Assembly: GCA_026002855.1 (NCBI GenBank)
Contig: BPGD01000001.1
Span: 2,116,001 to 2,180,000, forward strand
DNA from: Bryobacteraceae bacterium
GTDB taxonomy: Bacteria > Acidobacteriota > Terriglobia > Bryobacterales > Bryobacteraceae
DNA length: 64,000 bases
Direction of reading: 5' to 3'
Shown: piece by piece, positions 24,732-32,207 of the stretch
Position numbering within the stretch: position 1 is the stretch's first letter
Layout of the letters: the number at the start of each line of letters is the position of its first letter
Notes under the pieces: model-generated
What the model saw: only the letters and a program-made list of their open reading frames with translations
Told to the model about the DNA's origin: nothing
The model's database searches: none
Made by a program: the position numbers and the translations under genes

Positions 24732-25354
24732 CGACGGAAATCCAGTTCGACGCTGCGGCCCACAGCTACACGATCGATGGCCGGCAGGTGCCATCTGTCA
24801 CTCAGGTGCTGGAGGCTGTAGGTCTGATCAATTACAGCCACATCCCATGGGGCACCCGCCAGATGGCTCTCGATCGCGGGCGCGCCGTGCATGAGGCTAT
24901 TGCCCTCGACCTCGAGGGCGATCTCGATGACGAATCCGCCGATGAGGCCGGGATTCTCGGGTACGTTGAAGCTGCACGGTCCGCCCGCGCGGCGCTGGGC
25001 ATCCTTGTTCCGATCGCGCATGAGGAGCGGGTGTACCACCGGCAACTCGACTACGCCGGAACGCTCGACCTCAGAGTAGACGGGTTGATATTGGACTGGA
25101 AGACCAATCAGGCCGAATATTGGGTGCGCTTCCAGCTTGCGGCCTATGCCGCGGCATTGAGCAGCATGTGCCTCCGGTCAGGACAGACGCACTGGTCTGC
25201 CGGAATTGTCCGTCGGATCTGCGTCGAGTTACACGAGGACGGCACATACAGGCTGATGGAGATCCCTGCGGTGGACTGGAAGGACGACTTTCAGACGTTC
25301 GTGGCGGCGCTCAGGGTCTGGCGGGAGAGAACCCACAGGAGGGACATCAGGTGA
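24728..25354 (+). CDS. PD-(D/E)XK nuclease, RecB/Cas4-like
   Basis: A 208-residue protein with the RecB-type nuclease pattern: a His in GRAVHEA (about H55), Glu near 100 (HEERVYH), Asp at about 113 (GTLDLRVDG), the D-x-K core in ILDWKT (about 123-125), and Q-x-x-x-Y (FQLAAY, about 136-140). In phages such enzymes process DNA ends for recombination. It precedes a coiled-coil protein and a probable annealing protein, so the three may act like an exonuclease-annealing pair. It is not part of a CRISPR locus here. Confidence 0.85.
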   Translation: MTTEIQFDAAAHSYTIDGRQVPSVTQVLEAVGLINYSHIPWGTRQMALDRGRAVHEAIALDLEGDLDDESADEAGILGYVEAARSARAALGILVPIAHEERVYHRQLDYAGTLDLRVDGLILDWKTNQAEYWVRFQLAAYAAALSSMCLRSGQTHWSAGIVRRICVELHEDGTYRLMEIPAVDWKDDFQTFVAALRVWRERTHRRDIR

Positions 25355-26016
25355 ACGATTTGGAGCAGCAGACCACCACAATGCTCCAGCGCGCCCAGGC
25401 GCTGGAGATCGTCGACCAGGCCTCATACGAGGCGGCTGTCGAGCTCGGCCGCGCGATCAAGGATTTGCGCGCCGAGGCCGATGCCCACCATCGGCCCGTA
25501 ATCCAGGCGGCTCTCGAGGCCCACCGCCGCGCACTGGACGCATTCCGGCGCATCGACGAGCCACTGCGGGCGGCCGAGGCCGAGATCAAGCGCCGCATCG
25601 CTGCGTGGACCGCAGAGCAGGAACGTCTGCGGTTGGAGGCAGAGCGCCAACTGCGGGAGCAGGTGGAGCGCGCTGCAGCAGAGGAGCTGGAGCGGCAGAT
25701 CGAGGAGATGGAGGCAGCCGGCGCCGCGCCGGAGGTGATAGAGTACGCCATCCGGCAGGCTGAAGCGGTGCCGGCGATCGCGCCGCGCGTCGCCCATCCA
25801 CCTCAGCCGAAGGGAGTTACGACGCGCAAAACTTACCGGGCTCAGGTGGTGAGACTCATCGACTTGGTCCGCTGGGTGGCAGACCATCCGACGCACGAAA
25901 ACCTGCTGCTGCCAAATCAGTCGGCGCTGAATGCGCTGGCACGCGCGCAGGGCGCAACCATGGCCATCCCTGGCGTGCGCGCAGTCGTCGAGGAGACGGT
26001 CGCTATCAGGAGGTAG
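25351..26016 (+). CDS. Coiled-coil recombination-associated phage protein
   Basis: The gene encodes 221 residues from the GTG at 25351, which overlaps the nuclease stop. Residues about 20-130 are a long coiled coil rich in Glu, Arg and Ala. The C-terminal domain (TYRAQVVRLIDLVRWVADHP, LLLPNQSALNALARAQG) is compact and recurs in phage genes next to single-strand-annealing proteins. It may help to load or regulate the nuclease or annealing protein. The name is contextual. Confidence 0.65.
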   Translation: MNDLEQQTTTMLQRAQALEIVDQASYEAAVELGRAIKDLRAEADAHHRPVIQAALEAHRRALDAFRRIDEPLRAAEAEIKRRIAAWTAEQERLRLEAERQLREQVERAAAEELERQIEEMEAAGAAPEVIEYAIRQAEAVPAIAPRVAHPPQPKGVTTRKTYRAQVVRLIDLVRWVADHPTHENLLLPNQSALNALARAQGATMAIPGVRAVVEETVAIRR

Positions 26017-26838
26017 ATGATGGAGATCACACAATATTCTGGCGACGTTTCGATGGCGCGCCATCCGGAGACTGTATTGGCGGAGGCCTCGCTCGTTGCC
26101 AAGTCTGTGGATCGGCTGGTGAAAAACCGCCCTGACTTGATCCAGGTCATCGGTGGACGGAAGCACCCGCGATTCGAGCTGCTCCAGATCGTTGCGAGCA
26201 TGTTCCGCGTGACTGTCAGGATTCGCGAGACCAGGCCCTTGCATGACCCGGACGGCTGGGAGGCGGTCGCAGAGGCATACCACGTGCCGAGCGGCCAGGT
26301 GATCGCTGTCGGCGATGGCATGTGCACGCGCGATGAGCCAACGTGGGACATCAGGCCGAAGTACCAATGGATCAACGGCAAACGTGAAAAGATCGGCGAG
26401 GAGCCTGTGACGAGCCATCAACGCCGATCGATGGCCCAGACTAGGGCATGCTCGAAAGCGTTGCGCCTCGCTCTTGGATGGGTACTCGGGCTCGCTGGGT
26501 ACGAAGCCACGGCCGCCGAGGAAATGCCCGACGAACCGGCTGCGGCTCCGCAGGTGCGACGGAAATCGCAAAGGTCTCAGCACCAACAGACCGAACCAGA
26601 GACGACGGACACGATCTCTGCATACCAGCAGAAGATGCTCTGGGCTGCTGCCCGCGGTCGTGGCCTCACGGATGCCCAGGTGGCCGAGATCCTCGAGGTT
26701 CATGGATACAAGAAAACCGCGGACATCAGACAGTCAGACTACGACCGCATCATGCAAGCAATCACTACGGCACCATTGGCGGAGAAGGAGCAGTTCGATT
26801 TGGCAGGAGAAGATCCGATGGAGGAGGCCAGGCGATGA
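26017..26838 (+). CDS. Probable phage single-strand-annealing/recombination protein
   Basis: A 273-residue protein. AGGAGG precedes two adjacent ATG codons (26017 and 26020), and the second has better spacing. Residues about 75-165 contain WEAVAEAYHVPSGQ, VGDGMCTRDEPTWD and a SMAQTRACSKALRLALGW helix, resembling phage annealing-type proteins in which a conserved QTRA-SKALR helix follows a mixed sheet. A C-terminal SAYQQKMLWAAARGRGLTDAQVAEIL resembles a small domain seen at the end of such proteins. The call is by pattern and context and the exact family is unsure. Confidence 0.55.
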   Translation: MMEITQYSGDVSMARHPETVLAEASLVAKSVDRLVKNRPDLIQVIGGRKHPRFELLQIVASMFRVTVRIRETRPLHDPDGWEAVAEAYHVPSGQVIAVGDGMCTRDEPTWDIRPKYQWINGKREKIGEEPVTSHQRRSMAQTRACSKALRLALGWVLGLAGYEATAAEEMPDEPAAAPQVRRKSQRSQHQQTEPETTDTISAYQQKMLWAAARGRGLTDAQVAEILEVHGYKKTADIRQSDYDRIMQAITTAPLAEKEQFDLAGEDPMEEARR

Positions 26839-27062
26839 TCCCGATCGCAATAGCTTGCTTCGCCTTGGTCTGCGCAGCAGCTGTGCATTTGGCCCACCAG
26901 CGCCGCTCACTGGCCGAGCGGGCCGTCGATGCGCTCTACCGACTGGCTGCCATAACGTATGCGACGGCACGCGCCGCCGACGGCGCTCTGTGCGCCTATC
27001 GCATGGAGCGGCAGCGCGCCAACGAGAGGCACATCCCGATGTATGCGGAGGTGGGACGATGA
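26835..27062 (+). CDS. Small membrane-associated phage protein
   Basis: This protein has 75 residues. The first 20 (MIPIAIACFALVCAAAVHLA) form a membrane segment or signal-anchor, followed by a helical, Arg-rich remainder. Start and stop both overlap neighbouring genes by four bases, so it is a tight operon member. No family is recognised. Confidence 0.6.
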   Translation: MIPIAIACFALVCAAAVHLAHQRRSLAERAVDALYRLAAITYATARAADGALCAYRMERQRANERHIPMYAEVGR

Positions 27063-27322
27063 TCGAGCTCACCCCGGCGGACATCATCCGGCTGCGCGCT
27101 CTCGGCGTGCGAGCCGAGCCTGATTGCACAGTTCGCCTCACGCGCGACGACGAGATCATCATCGCGCTCAACGACAGCCTGGCCGAAGCCGTGCGCCGCG
27201 AGCGCCGAGCATGGGCTGAGGCGCGGCGGTGGCGCCTGTGGGGCTACGTATGCCTGCTATGCACCACCGCCAGCATCGCAGCGCAGATCATCGGCGCGGT
27301 CGCGCGGAGAGGAGGATGGTGA
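27059..27322 (+). CDS. Small phage protein with C-terminal membrane segment
   Basis: This protein has 87 residues. A soluble N-terminal part (ADIIRLRALGVRAEP) leads to a helical Arg-rich stretch and then a hydrophobic C-terminal segment (YVCLLCTTASIAAQIIGAVA). The start overlaps the previous stop. It may pair with the preceding small membrane protein, as both are single-span and translated together. No function is assigned. Confidence 0.6.
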   Translation: MIELTPADIIRLRALGVRAEPDCTVRLTRDDEIIIALNDSLAEAVRRERRAWAEARRWRLWGYVCLLCTTASIAAQIIGAVARRGGW

Positions 27323-27323
27323 C

Positions 27324-27671
27324 ATGAGCGACGTCGACCTCTGCGGCCATCTCTCTGGCAGCGAGCCAGAGACGTGCGAGTGCTGCCGACTGATGAAGCG
27401 TGCTCTGGAGTACGTGCCGCCCAGTGCTGACCACGAGCTCGCCGCCGCACGCTCGATTGCCGCCGAACCGCTGGCGCGCGGGCACTGGTGCCTGATCCGC
27501 GATGGTGGTCGCGGCATGCGCGTGATGTCTCATACCCGTGATGAGCAGCACGCACGAAAGCTGTTCGACCGCCACTGTCGCCGTATGCGGCAGGGCTCTC
27601 TGCTCCTGCTGCGTCCAGACGGCGCCCTGGCGGATTACGCCAGCGAGCCGATGTGCAGGAGGCGGTGGTGA
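27324..27671 (+). CDS. Unknown Cys/Arg-rich phage protein
   Basis: A 115-residue protein with a cysteine cluster near the N-terminus (LCGH, TCECC) and scattered His and Arg. The N-terminal CGH followed by CECC could bind zinc. A later strand-rich part includes WCLIRDGGRGMRVMSHT. The stop overlaps the resolvase start. No recognised family. Confidence 0.6.
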   Translation: MSDVDLCGHLSGSEPETCECCRLMKRALEYVPPSADHELAAARSIAAEPLARGHWCLIRDGGRGMRVMSHTRDEQHARKLFDRHCRRMRQGSLLLLRPDGALADYASEPMCRRRW

Positions 27672-28048
27672 CCGTAGTCGGCTTCTTTACCGCCGGCACG
27701 CCGCGGCCGCAGGGCAGCAAGCGTCTCGCTCGCGGCAGGATGATCGAGTCCTCGCGCTACCTAAAAGCATGGCGCAATGCTATCGCTCTTAGCGCCATAG
27801 CCGCACGCCAAGGATCCCATGCGCTGTTTCCGATGCGCATTCATGCCAGTGTGCGGCTAATTTTCATCATGCCGCATGATCCGAAAGCCCGGCCGGACAT
27901 CGACAAGCTCGCGCGGCCTGTGCTGGACGCGCTGAAGGACGCGCGCATCATCGCGGATGACGCAATCGTGGTCCATCTAAGTGCTACGAAGAGGCGTCCA
28001 GAGGATGGCGAGCAGCCAGGCGTGGATGTGCTTGTTGGAGGAGAGTGA
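27668..28048 (+). CDS. RusA-family Holliday junction resolvase
   Basis: The gene encodes 126 residues from the GTG at 27668, with AGGAGG five bases upstream and a GTGA overlap with the previous stop. The RusA pattern is clear: GTPRPQGSKR near the start, then KARPDIDKLARPVLDALKDA and DDAIVVHLSATK, which provide the conserved Asp residues for metal binding. The enzyme cuts four-way junctions formed during phage replication and recombination. Length is normal. Confidence 0.9.
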   Translation: MTVVGFFTAGTPRPQGSKRLARGRMIESSRYLKAWRNAIALSAIAARQGSHALFPMRIHASVRLIFIMPHDPKARPDIDKLARPVLDALKDARIIADDAIVVHLSATKRRPEDGEQPGVDVLVGGE

Positions 28049-28217
28049 GGATGAGGACAAATCAGCTTGTCGGCCGGCGCAGCGTTGGGTTTGCCAGGCG
28101 TGTGGCGCGTTCTGGTTTTTCCCATTTGAAGCTGGTCGGTATCAGTGCGATGAGTGCGGCGGCGCGCTTTCGGGAGCGCCGATCTGCGGATTACAGGAGA
28201 GTGATGAGATCGCATGA
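28026..28217 (+). CDS. Small zinc-ribbon protein
   Basis: This protein has about 63 residues. Two C-x-x-C pairs, CQACG and CDECG, separated by an aromatic-rich loop, form a zinc ribbon. The start is uncertain: ATG at 28026 or 28005 and GTG at 27981 are all in frame and all overlap the resolvase gene. The stop overlaps the next ATG. Such small ribbons often bind nucleic acid, but nothing specific can be said. Confidence 0.6.
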   Translation: MCLLEESEDEDKSACRPAQRWVCQACGAFWFFPFEAGRYQCDECGGALSGAPICGLQESDEIA

Positions 28218-28441
28218 TTCACGACGGATGTTACAGAACATCAGATGTCATCGAATGGTGGACAGAGCTCGAGCAGCTCGGTCGGCATGATCTGCTGGCT
28301 GTCGAGGCGCACTGGCTGCCCAGGCGCCGCTGGGACGGCGCCGGCATGCGCATAGACGTGGGTGCTCTGGAGGCGTGGATGGAATCTTACCGCCAGCGGC
28401 GTCTGGCGGCCAAGCTCACGGATCGGGAGGCGATCCTGTGA
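28214..28441 (+). CDS. Unknown small phage protein
   Basis: A 75-residue acidic-to-neutral protein rich in Trp (VIEWWTELEQ, HWLP, RRWDG, AWMESY). It could bind DNA or a protein partner through a small helical fold. The start overlaps the previous stop and its own stop overlaps the next GTG. No family is recognised. Confidence 0.6.
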   Translation: MIHDGCYRTSDVIEWWTELEQLGRHDLLAVEAHWLPRRRWDGAGMRIDVGALEAWMESYRQRRLAAKLTDREAIL

Positions 28442-28680
28442 CTCACGTTTGGCACTCTTCGCGCGCAGTTATCGATGAGATCGCGAGGCGCACTGGCGTA
28501 CCAGCGTGGATCATCACTGGTCGTAGCAGACATCCTGTGGCGCGCGCCGCGAGGGTTGAGGCGATAGTCGAGCTCAGGCGGCATGGATACAGCTGGTCAG
28601 AGATCGGCCGAGCGCTCGGAGGCAGACACCACACGACTGTGCTCAGGCTCATGCATGAGGAAGGAGGCGCGGATGCCTGA
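28438..28680 (+). CDS. Stand-alone DnaA domain-IV-like DNA-binding protein
   Basis: The gene encodes 80 residues from the GTG at 28438. The middle and C-terminus resemble DnaA domain IV: SRHPVARAARVEAIVELRRHGYSWSEIGRALGGRHHTTVL. The last phrase parallels the DnaA signature G-R-D-H-T-T-V, with His in place of Asp. There is no AAA+ ATPase domain. DnaA-C-like helix-turn-helix proteins are known in phages. It may bind DnaA-box-like sites to direct or block replication. Confidence 0.8.
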   Translation: MTHVWHSSRAVIDEIARRTGVPAWIITGRSRHPVARAARVEAIVELRRHGYSWSEIGRALGGRHHTTVLRLMHEEGGADA

Positions 28681-28882
28681 GCATGGAGGACTAGGACGTC
28701 GCCGCCCGCCGGCGCATATCGCTGCGGAGATCGAGGCGCGGCGCAATCGGCGCGCCGCTGTGACGCGCGCCTACGAGCTATGGCGGGAACTATACGATCT
28801 GGCCGAGCGGCAGGGCTGGACAGATATGCGCCCAGTCCTGCAGGAGCTCGAGGCCATGATCCCTGATCCGGATGAATTGTGA
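28673..28882 (+). CDS. Unknown small helical phage protein
   Basis: The gene encodes 69 residues from the ATG at 28673, which has AAGGAGG five bases upstream. A basic N-terminus (GRRRPPAH) is followed by helices (AYELWRELYDLAERQGW). The gene overlaps the preceding one by eight bases and the next by four. No family is recognised. Confidence 0.6.
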   Translation: MPEHGGLGRRRPPAHIAAEIEARRNRRAAVTRAYELWRELYDLAERQGWTDMRPVLQELEAMIPDPDEL

Positions 28883-29109
28883 TGCCGCGGCATAATCCTG
28901 TGCTCGATCTGCCGGAGTGCAAGGAGCTGCTTGGACTGCCGGACGCGTCGCGCATCGCGCTGGCGCGTGCACTCTGCGGGCTGGCGAGCGCTGCGGACAC
29001 AAAGGCTGACATCTCATGGCGGCGCCGCAAGGCGCCGATGGCCGCGTACTGGAGGGCGGTAAGCATATATGCACGGCACATTGCACGCGCGCTCAAGGGG
29101 GGACGATAG
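28879..29109 (+). CDS. Unknown small basic phage protein
   Basis: A 76-residue helical basic protein (LPDASRIALARALCGLASAADTKADISWRRRK). The start is GTG at 28879 or ATG at 28882; the first gives the four-base overlap common here. It ends 31 bases before the probable excisionase start. No family is recognised. Confidence 0.55.
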   Translation: MMPRHNPVLDLPECKELLGLPDASRIALARALCGLASAADTKADISWRRRKAPMAAYWRAVSIYARHIARALKGGR

Positions 29110-29140
29110 CAATGATTTGGTCGCCTTGGCAGAGGTAGCG

Positions 29141-29440
29141 TTGACAAATACTCGCATTATCGATGCCAGGCAGCTGGCCGATCTGCTCGGAATCAGCCCG
29201 AAGACGCTGGCGCACTGGCGAGCGAGGCGGTACGGGCCGGCCTGGCTCAGGATCGGAGGCCGCATCATGTACGACATGCGGGACGTGGAGCTGTGGATTG
29301 AGGAGGCGAAGTCGCATGGGCATCATCAAGCGCGGTCGGTTCTGGCACTACCGCATCTGGGTGCAGGGCCGCGAATACACGGGCACCACAGGTTTGGCCG
29401 CCACCGCACAAAACAAGAAGCGGGCTCTCCAGATCGCTGA
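29141..29440 (+). CDS. Excisionase-like helix-turn-helix protein
   Basis: The gene probably starts at TTG 29141, which has AGAGG five bases upstream; no ATG gives a sensible start. The residues IIDARQLADLLGISPKTLAHWRARRYGPAWLRIGGRIMYDMRDVELWIEEAK are a clear helix-turn-helix of the excisionase/MerR-like HTH_17 type. Such proteins bend DNA at attachment sites and bias the integrase to excision. The last 125 bases overlap the integrase in a different frame, and the extra tail of about 40 residues is not typical of the domain. Confidence 0.75.
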   Translation: MTNTRIIDARQLADLLGISPKTLAHWRARRYGPAWLRIGGRIMYDMRDVELWIEEAKSHGHHQARSVLALPHLGAGPRIHGHHRFGRHRTKQEAGSPDR

Positions 29441-30383
29441 GGAACGCCGGCGCGAGATCATCGCCAGACTGGCGAGCGGTCCGGAGCTGCCTGTGATTCC
29501 GTTCGATCAGGCGGCAGGTCAGTTCCTGGCATGGGCCCGGGATGTCGAATACAGGGCCAAGCCGAACACTGCCAGGCGAATCCAGACCAGCTTCGCCTCA
29601 ATCATCGCTTGGTTCGCTGACCGGCCGATCTCCGAGATCACCCCTGGAGCAATCGAGGATTACAAGGCCTGGCGCGCGCGCGAGCACATGGTGAGGGACG
29701 TCACCATCAGGCACGACCTTCACGCACTGTCCCTGTTCTTCAAGTACTGCATGAAGCATGGCTGGGTATCCAGCAATCCGGTCGACCAGGTCGCGAAGCC
29801 AAGCGACAGGGATAGCATTGTGCAGCATGTTGTCACTCCCGACGAGGAGTCGGCGTACTTCGCGGTGGCGTCAGGCACACTGTATGACGTCGCTCGCCTG
29901 ATCCTGTTGACCGGGGCCCGCCCAGAGGAGATCCTTTCGCTACGGCGCGGAGACGTCGACCTCCAGCGCCGTACCATCCTAATCCGCGGCGGCAAAACCA
30001 GAGCTGCCAGGCGCACCATGCACCTGCTCAGCGAGGCCTGCGCCATCCTCGAGCGGCGCATGGCCATGCTACGGGACTCGGGGCCGGACGCATGGTTGTT
30101 CCCAAGCACGAGGCGGCCTGGAGAGCACATCACGAAGCTCAACCATCAGCACGACGAGGCCTGCCGGCGGGCTGGTGTCAGTTTCCGGCTATACGATCTC
30201 CGCCACACGTTCGCCACCCGCCTCGCTGAAGCAGGCTGCGATATCAACACTCTCGCTGCCATCCTGGGGCACTCCGGGCTGCGATTGCTCACCCGGTACG
30301 TGCACCCCACAGAGCAGCATCGGGCGGCGGCGATGGAGCGGCTGGAAGAGCAGCGCCGGGCCTCGCTGAGGAGGGTCAAATGA
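29316..30383 (+). CDS. Tyrosine integrase
   Basis: A 355-residue tyrosine recombinase. I chose the ATG at 29316 because AGGAGG lies nine bases upstream and MGIIKRGRFWHYRIWV is a typical arm-binding start. A SAM-like core-binding domain spans about 60-165. Catalytic residues are visible: Arg in LTGARPEE (about 202), Lys in GGKT (about 227), Arg in LYDLRHTF (about 296), His in GHSG (about 319) and the nucleophile Tyr in TRYVHP (about 328). The usual first His of the H-x-x-R box is Tyr here. It ends 164 bases before tRNA-Cys, its probable target. Confidence 0.95.
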   Translation: MGIIKRGRFWHYRIWVQGREYTGTTGLAATAQNKKRALQIAEERRREIIARLASGPELPVIPFDQAAGQFLAWARDVEYRAKPNTARRIQTSFASIIAWFADRPISEITPGAIEDYKAWRAREHMVRDVTIRHDLHALSLFFKYCMKHGWVSSNPVDQVAKPSDRDSIVQHVVTPDEESAYFAVASGTLYDVARLILLTGARPEEILSLRRGDVDLQRRTILIRGGKTRAARRTMHLLSEACAILERRMAMLRDSGPDAWLFPSTRRPGEHITKLNHQHDEACRRAGVSFRLYDLRHTFATRLAEAGCDINTLAAILGHSGLRLLTRYVHPTEQHRAAAMERLEEQRRASLRRVK

Positions 30384-30396
30384 CCGCCGCGTGGAG

Positions 30397-30443
30397 TGCT
30401 ACGGTCACTGCTACGGTGACTGCTACGGTCATTGCTACGGTAC
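30397..30443. repeat. Four tandem 12-base repeats between integrase and tRNA-Cys
   Basis: The unit TGCTACGGTCAC occurs three times in full with small changes (positions 30397, 30409 and 30421), then as TGCTACGGTAC at 30433. They sit just after the integrase stop and about 100 bases before the predicted attachment site. Spacing near one helical turn suggests a protein binding array, most likely integrase arm-type sites. The TGCTACGGT part is unchanged in all four. Confidence 0.8.
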
Positions 30444-30547
30444 TCGGCGGGAATCAGTTGGAAAAACTGGGCACCATCGGGATGCCTGCGAACCCGGCGA
30501 AACGGCAACATCTGGAGGAAAAGTGATGAAGAATCAAAGAGATTGGA

Positions 30548-30622
<75 letters not shown>

Positions 30623-30678
30623 AGCCTGTGCGTGTCTCAATTTTCACTATAGCGCAATGTGGCGCGCCGCCGCCCGTC

Positions 30679-31044
30679 TCATTTGCCTGCCACGAGCATT
30701 CGCAGCGAGATCATGAGGAGAAAAACGGCGTAGATTCGTTTGGCTACTTCCGGCGGCAGCCCGAGGGTGATCCGCGCGCCGAAATAGAAGCCGACGAAGA
30801 GGCCTGAGGCGACGAGCGCGGCGTAAACGAGGTTCATGTGGCCGTTGCGGTAGTATTCAAAGGCGCCGAGCAGGCCCACGGGCGGGATGAGCGCGGCCAG
30901 CGATGTGCCCACCGCGTCCAGATGGGGCATCTTGAGCAGAAGGATGAGCGCGGGCACGATGACGAGCCCGCCTCCAATGCCGAACATTCCGCCGAGCACG
31001 CCGGCGACGACGCCGATGGCGAGAAGCAACAGATACGGAGACAT
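30679..31044 (-). CDS. Half-size TauE/SafE (TSUP) membrane protein
   Basis: A 121-residue protein with about four membrane segments. GVVAGVLGGMFGIGGGLVIVPAL is the hallmark of the TauE/SafE transporter family, and ALVASGLFVGFYFGARI matches the repeat-end motif. Full-length members have two such repeats (about 250 residues), so this is a single repeat that would have to work as a dimer. Transport of sulphite, sulphonates or other anions is family-level knowledge and the substrate is unknown. It is divergent from the sigma-factor operon. Confidence 0.85.
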   Translation of the reverse strand: MSPYLLLLAIGVVAGVLGGMFGIGGGLVIVPALILLLKMPHLDAVGTSLAALIPPVGLLGAFEYYRNGHMNLVYAALVASGLFVGFYFGARITLGLPPEVAKRIYAVFLLMISLRMLVAGK

Positions 31045-31140
31045 GCTGCCGACAGTGTACTGGATGGAAGGCGGACGACGCAGGAGGGCGTGCCGGGCCA
31101 GGTAATCCCTGAAAGCCGGGAGCTCGTCTGGGAGAGTAGG

Positions 31141-31731
31141 ATGAGCACGATGGCCGAATCCCTGGCCGCCGCAGGAGCCGCTCGAGTGCCATCGGACTTT
31201 TCGTCGTGGATGCTGGCCGAGCAGGGGCGCATTTTCCGGCTTTGCCAGCGGATGCTGGGCGACAGTGATGAGGCGGGCTCGGCCACGCAGGATGTGTTTC
31301 TGAAGGCGTATCAGGCGTGGACGCGCTCGGCGGCGGAACTGGACGACCCGTCGCGCTGGGTGACGAGGATCGCGGTGAACACGTGCCTGGACCGCCTGCG
31401 GTCGCGGCGGTGGCAGTTCTGGCGTCGGCGCCCGGACGGCAACGACGAAGAGCTGATCCTGGCAATGACGCCGACGCTCGAGCCGGACGGCGAAGCCCAG
31501 GTGTTTGGGCGGGAGATCGGGGAGCGGCTGCGGGCGGCCCTGGAGCGGCTGTCGCCGCGGCAGCGGGCCGTGTTCGTACTGCGGCATTTCGACGATTGTC
31601 CGCTGGAGGAGATCGCCACACAGCTCGGGCTGGATGTTGGCACGGTGAAGGCCCATCTGGCCCGTGCGGTGGCGAAGTTGCGGGAGGAGCTGAAGGAACT
31701 TTACGGCATGAGCCGGGGAGGACGCGCATGA
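31141..31731 (+). CDS. ECF-type RNA polymerase sigma factor
   Basis: A 196-residue sigma factor with region 2 (AEQGRIFRLCQRMLGDSDEAGSATQDVFLKAY, then RWVTRIAVNTCLDRLRSRR) and region 4 (LSPRQRAVFVLRHFDDCPLEEIATQLGLDVGTVKAHLARAVAKLRE). Start ATG at 31141 follows GGGAGAGTAGG. The stop overlaps the start of a zinc-binding anti-sigma factor, and a Spy-like protein follows, so the three form one envelope-sensing operon. Confidence 0.92.
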   Translation: MSTMAESLAAAGAARVPSDFSSWMLAEQGRIFRLCQRMLGDSDEAGSATQDVFLKAYQAWTRSAAELDDPSRWVTRIAVNTCLDRLRSRRWQFWRRRPDGNDEELILAMTPTLEPDGEAQVFGREIGERLRAALERLSPRQRAVFVLRHFDDCPLEEIATQLGLDVGTVKAHLARAVAKLREELKELYGMSRGGRA

Positions 31732-32207
31732 TGGAGCCGATGGGACACCTGGACGAGGAGCGGCTGCTGATGGAGCTGTATGGCGCGGGCAGCGAGACCG
31801 ACCAGCGGCACCTGGACGCCTGTCCCGCCTGTGCGGGCCGCCTGGCCCGGCTGAGGGCGCAGCGGGCGCGGCTGCTGGCGCAGCGGGCCGTGCCGCCGGA
31901 TGCGGAGAGGCTGCGCGCGCAGCGGGCGGCGGTGTGGGCGGAAATCGGCAAGAGCCGCCGCCGGCCGGTGTGGCGTGCGCTCCAGGCAGGCGCGGTGGCC
32001 GGCACGGTGCTGGTGGCGGTGCTGCTGTATCAGCCGGTGCGGCCGCCGGCCGGGACGGCGCCAGCCCAGCCGGAACTGGCTCAGCTTGCTGATTCGCAGT
32101 GGTTCGAGGATCTGGCCACGATGGCAGCGCGCGAAACTCCGGTGGCGGCCGAGCCGCTGATGGCGCTGTTCACGGCGCCGGCTGAAGAGGAGGTGCACAA
32201 GCAATGA
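31728..32207 (+). CDS. Zinc-binding anti-sigma factor (membrane)
   Basis: The gene encodes 159 residues. The N-terminal part has H-L-D-A-C-P-A-C, the H-x3-C-x2-C zinc motif of anti-sigma factors that sequester ECF sigma. A single membrane segment, AGAVAGTVLVAVLLY, at about residues 88-102 puts the C-terminal 55 residues in the periplasm. The start overlaps the sigma stop. Family knowledge says it holds the sigma inactive until a signal arrives; the downstream Spy-like protein may supply that signal. Confidence 0.88.
   Translation: MMEPMGHLDEERLLMELYGAGSETDQRHLDACPACAGRLARLRAQRARLLAQRAVPPDAERLRAQRAAVWAEIGKSRRRPVWRALQAGAVAGTVLVAVLLYQPVRPPAGTAPAQPELAQLADSQWFEDLATMAARETPVAAEPLMALFTAPAEEEVHKQ

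Noticed and set aside
24728-25354. PD-(D/E)XK protein as Cas4 of a CRISPR system
   Set aside because: No other cas gene or array is present, and the neighbours are phage recombination genes.
26835-27322. Two small membrane proteins as a toxin-antitoxin pair
   Set aside because: Both are single-span, neither looks like an antitoxin, and they are embedded in a continuous early operon; evidence is too thin.
30397-30443. Short regularly spaced repeats as a CRISPR array
   Set aside because: Units are 12 bases and adjacent, with no spacers and no cas genes; a protein-binding array fits better.
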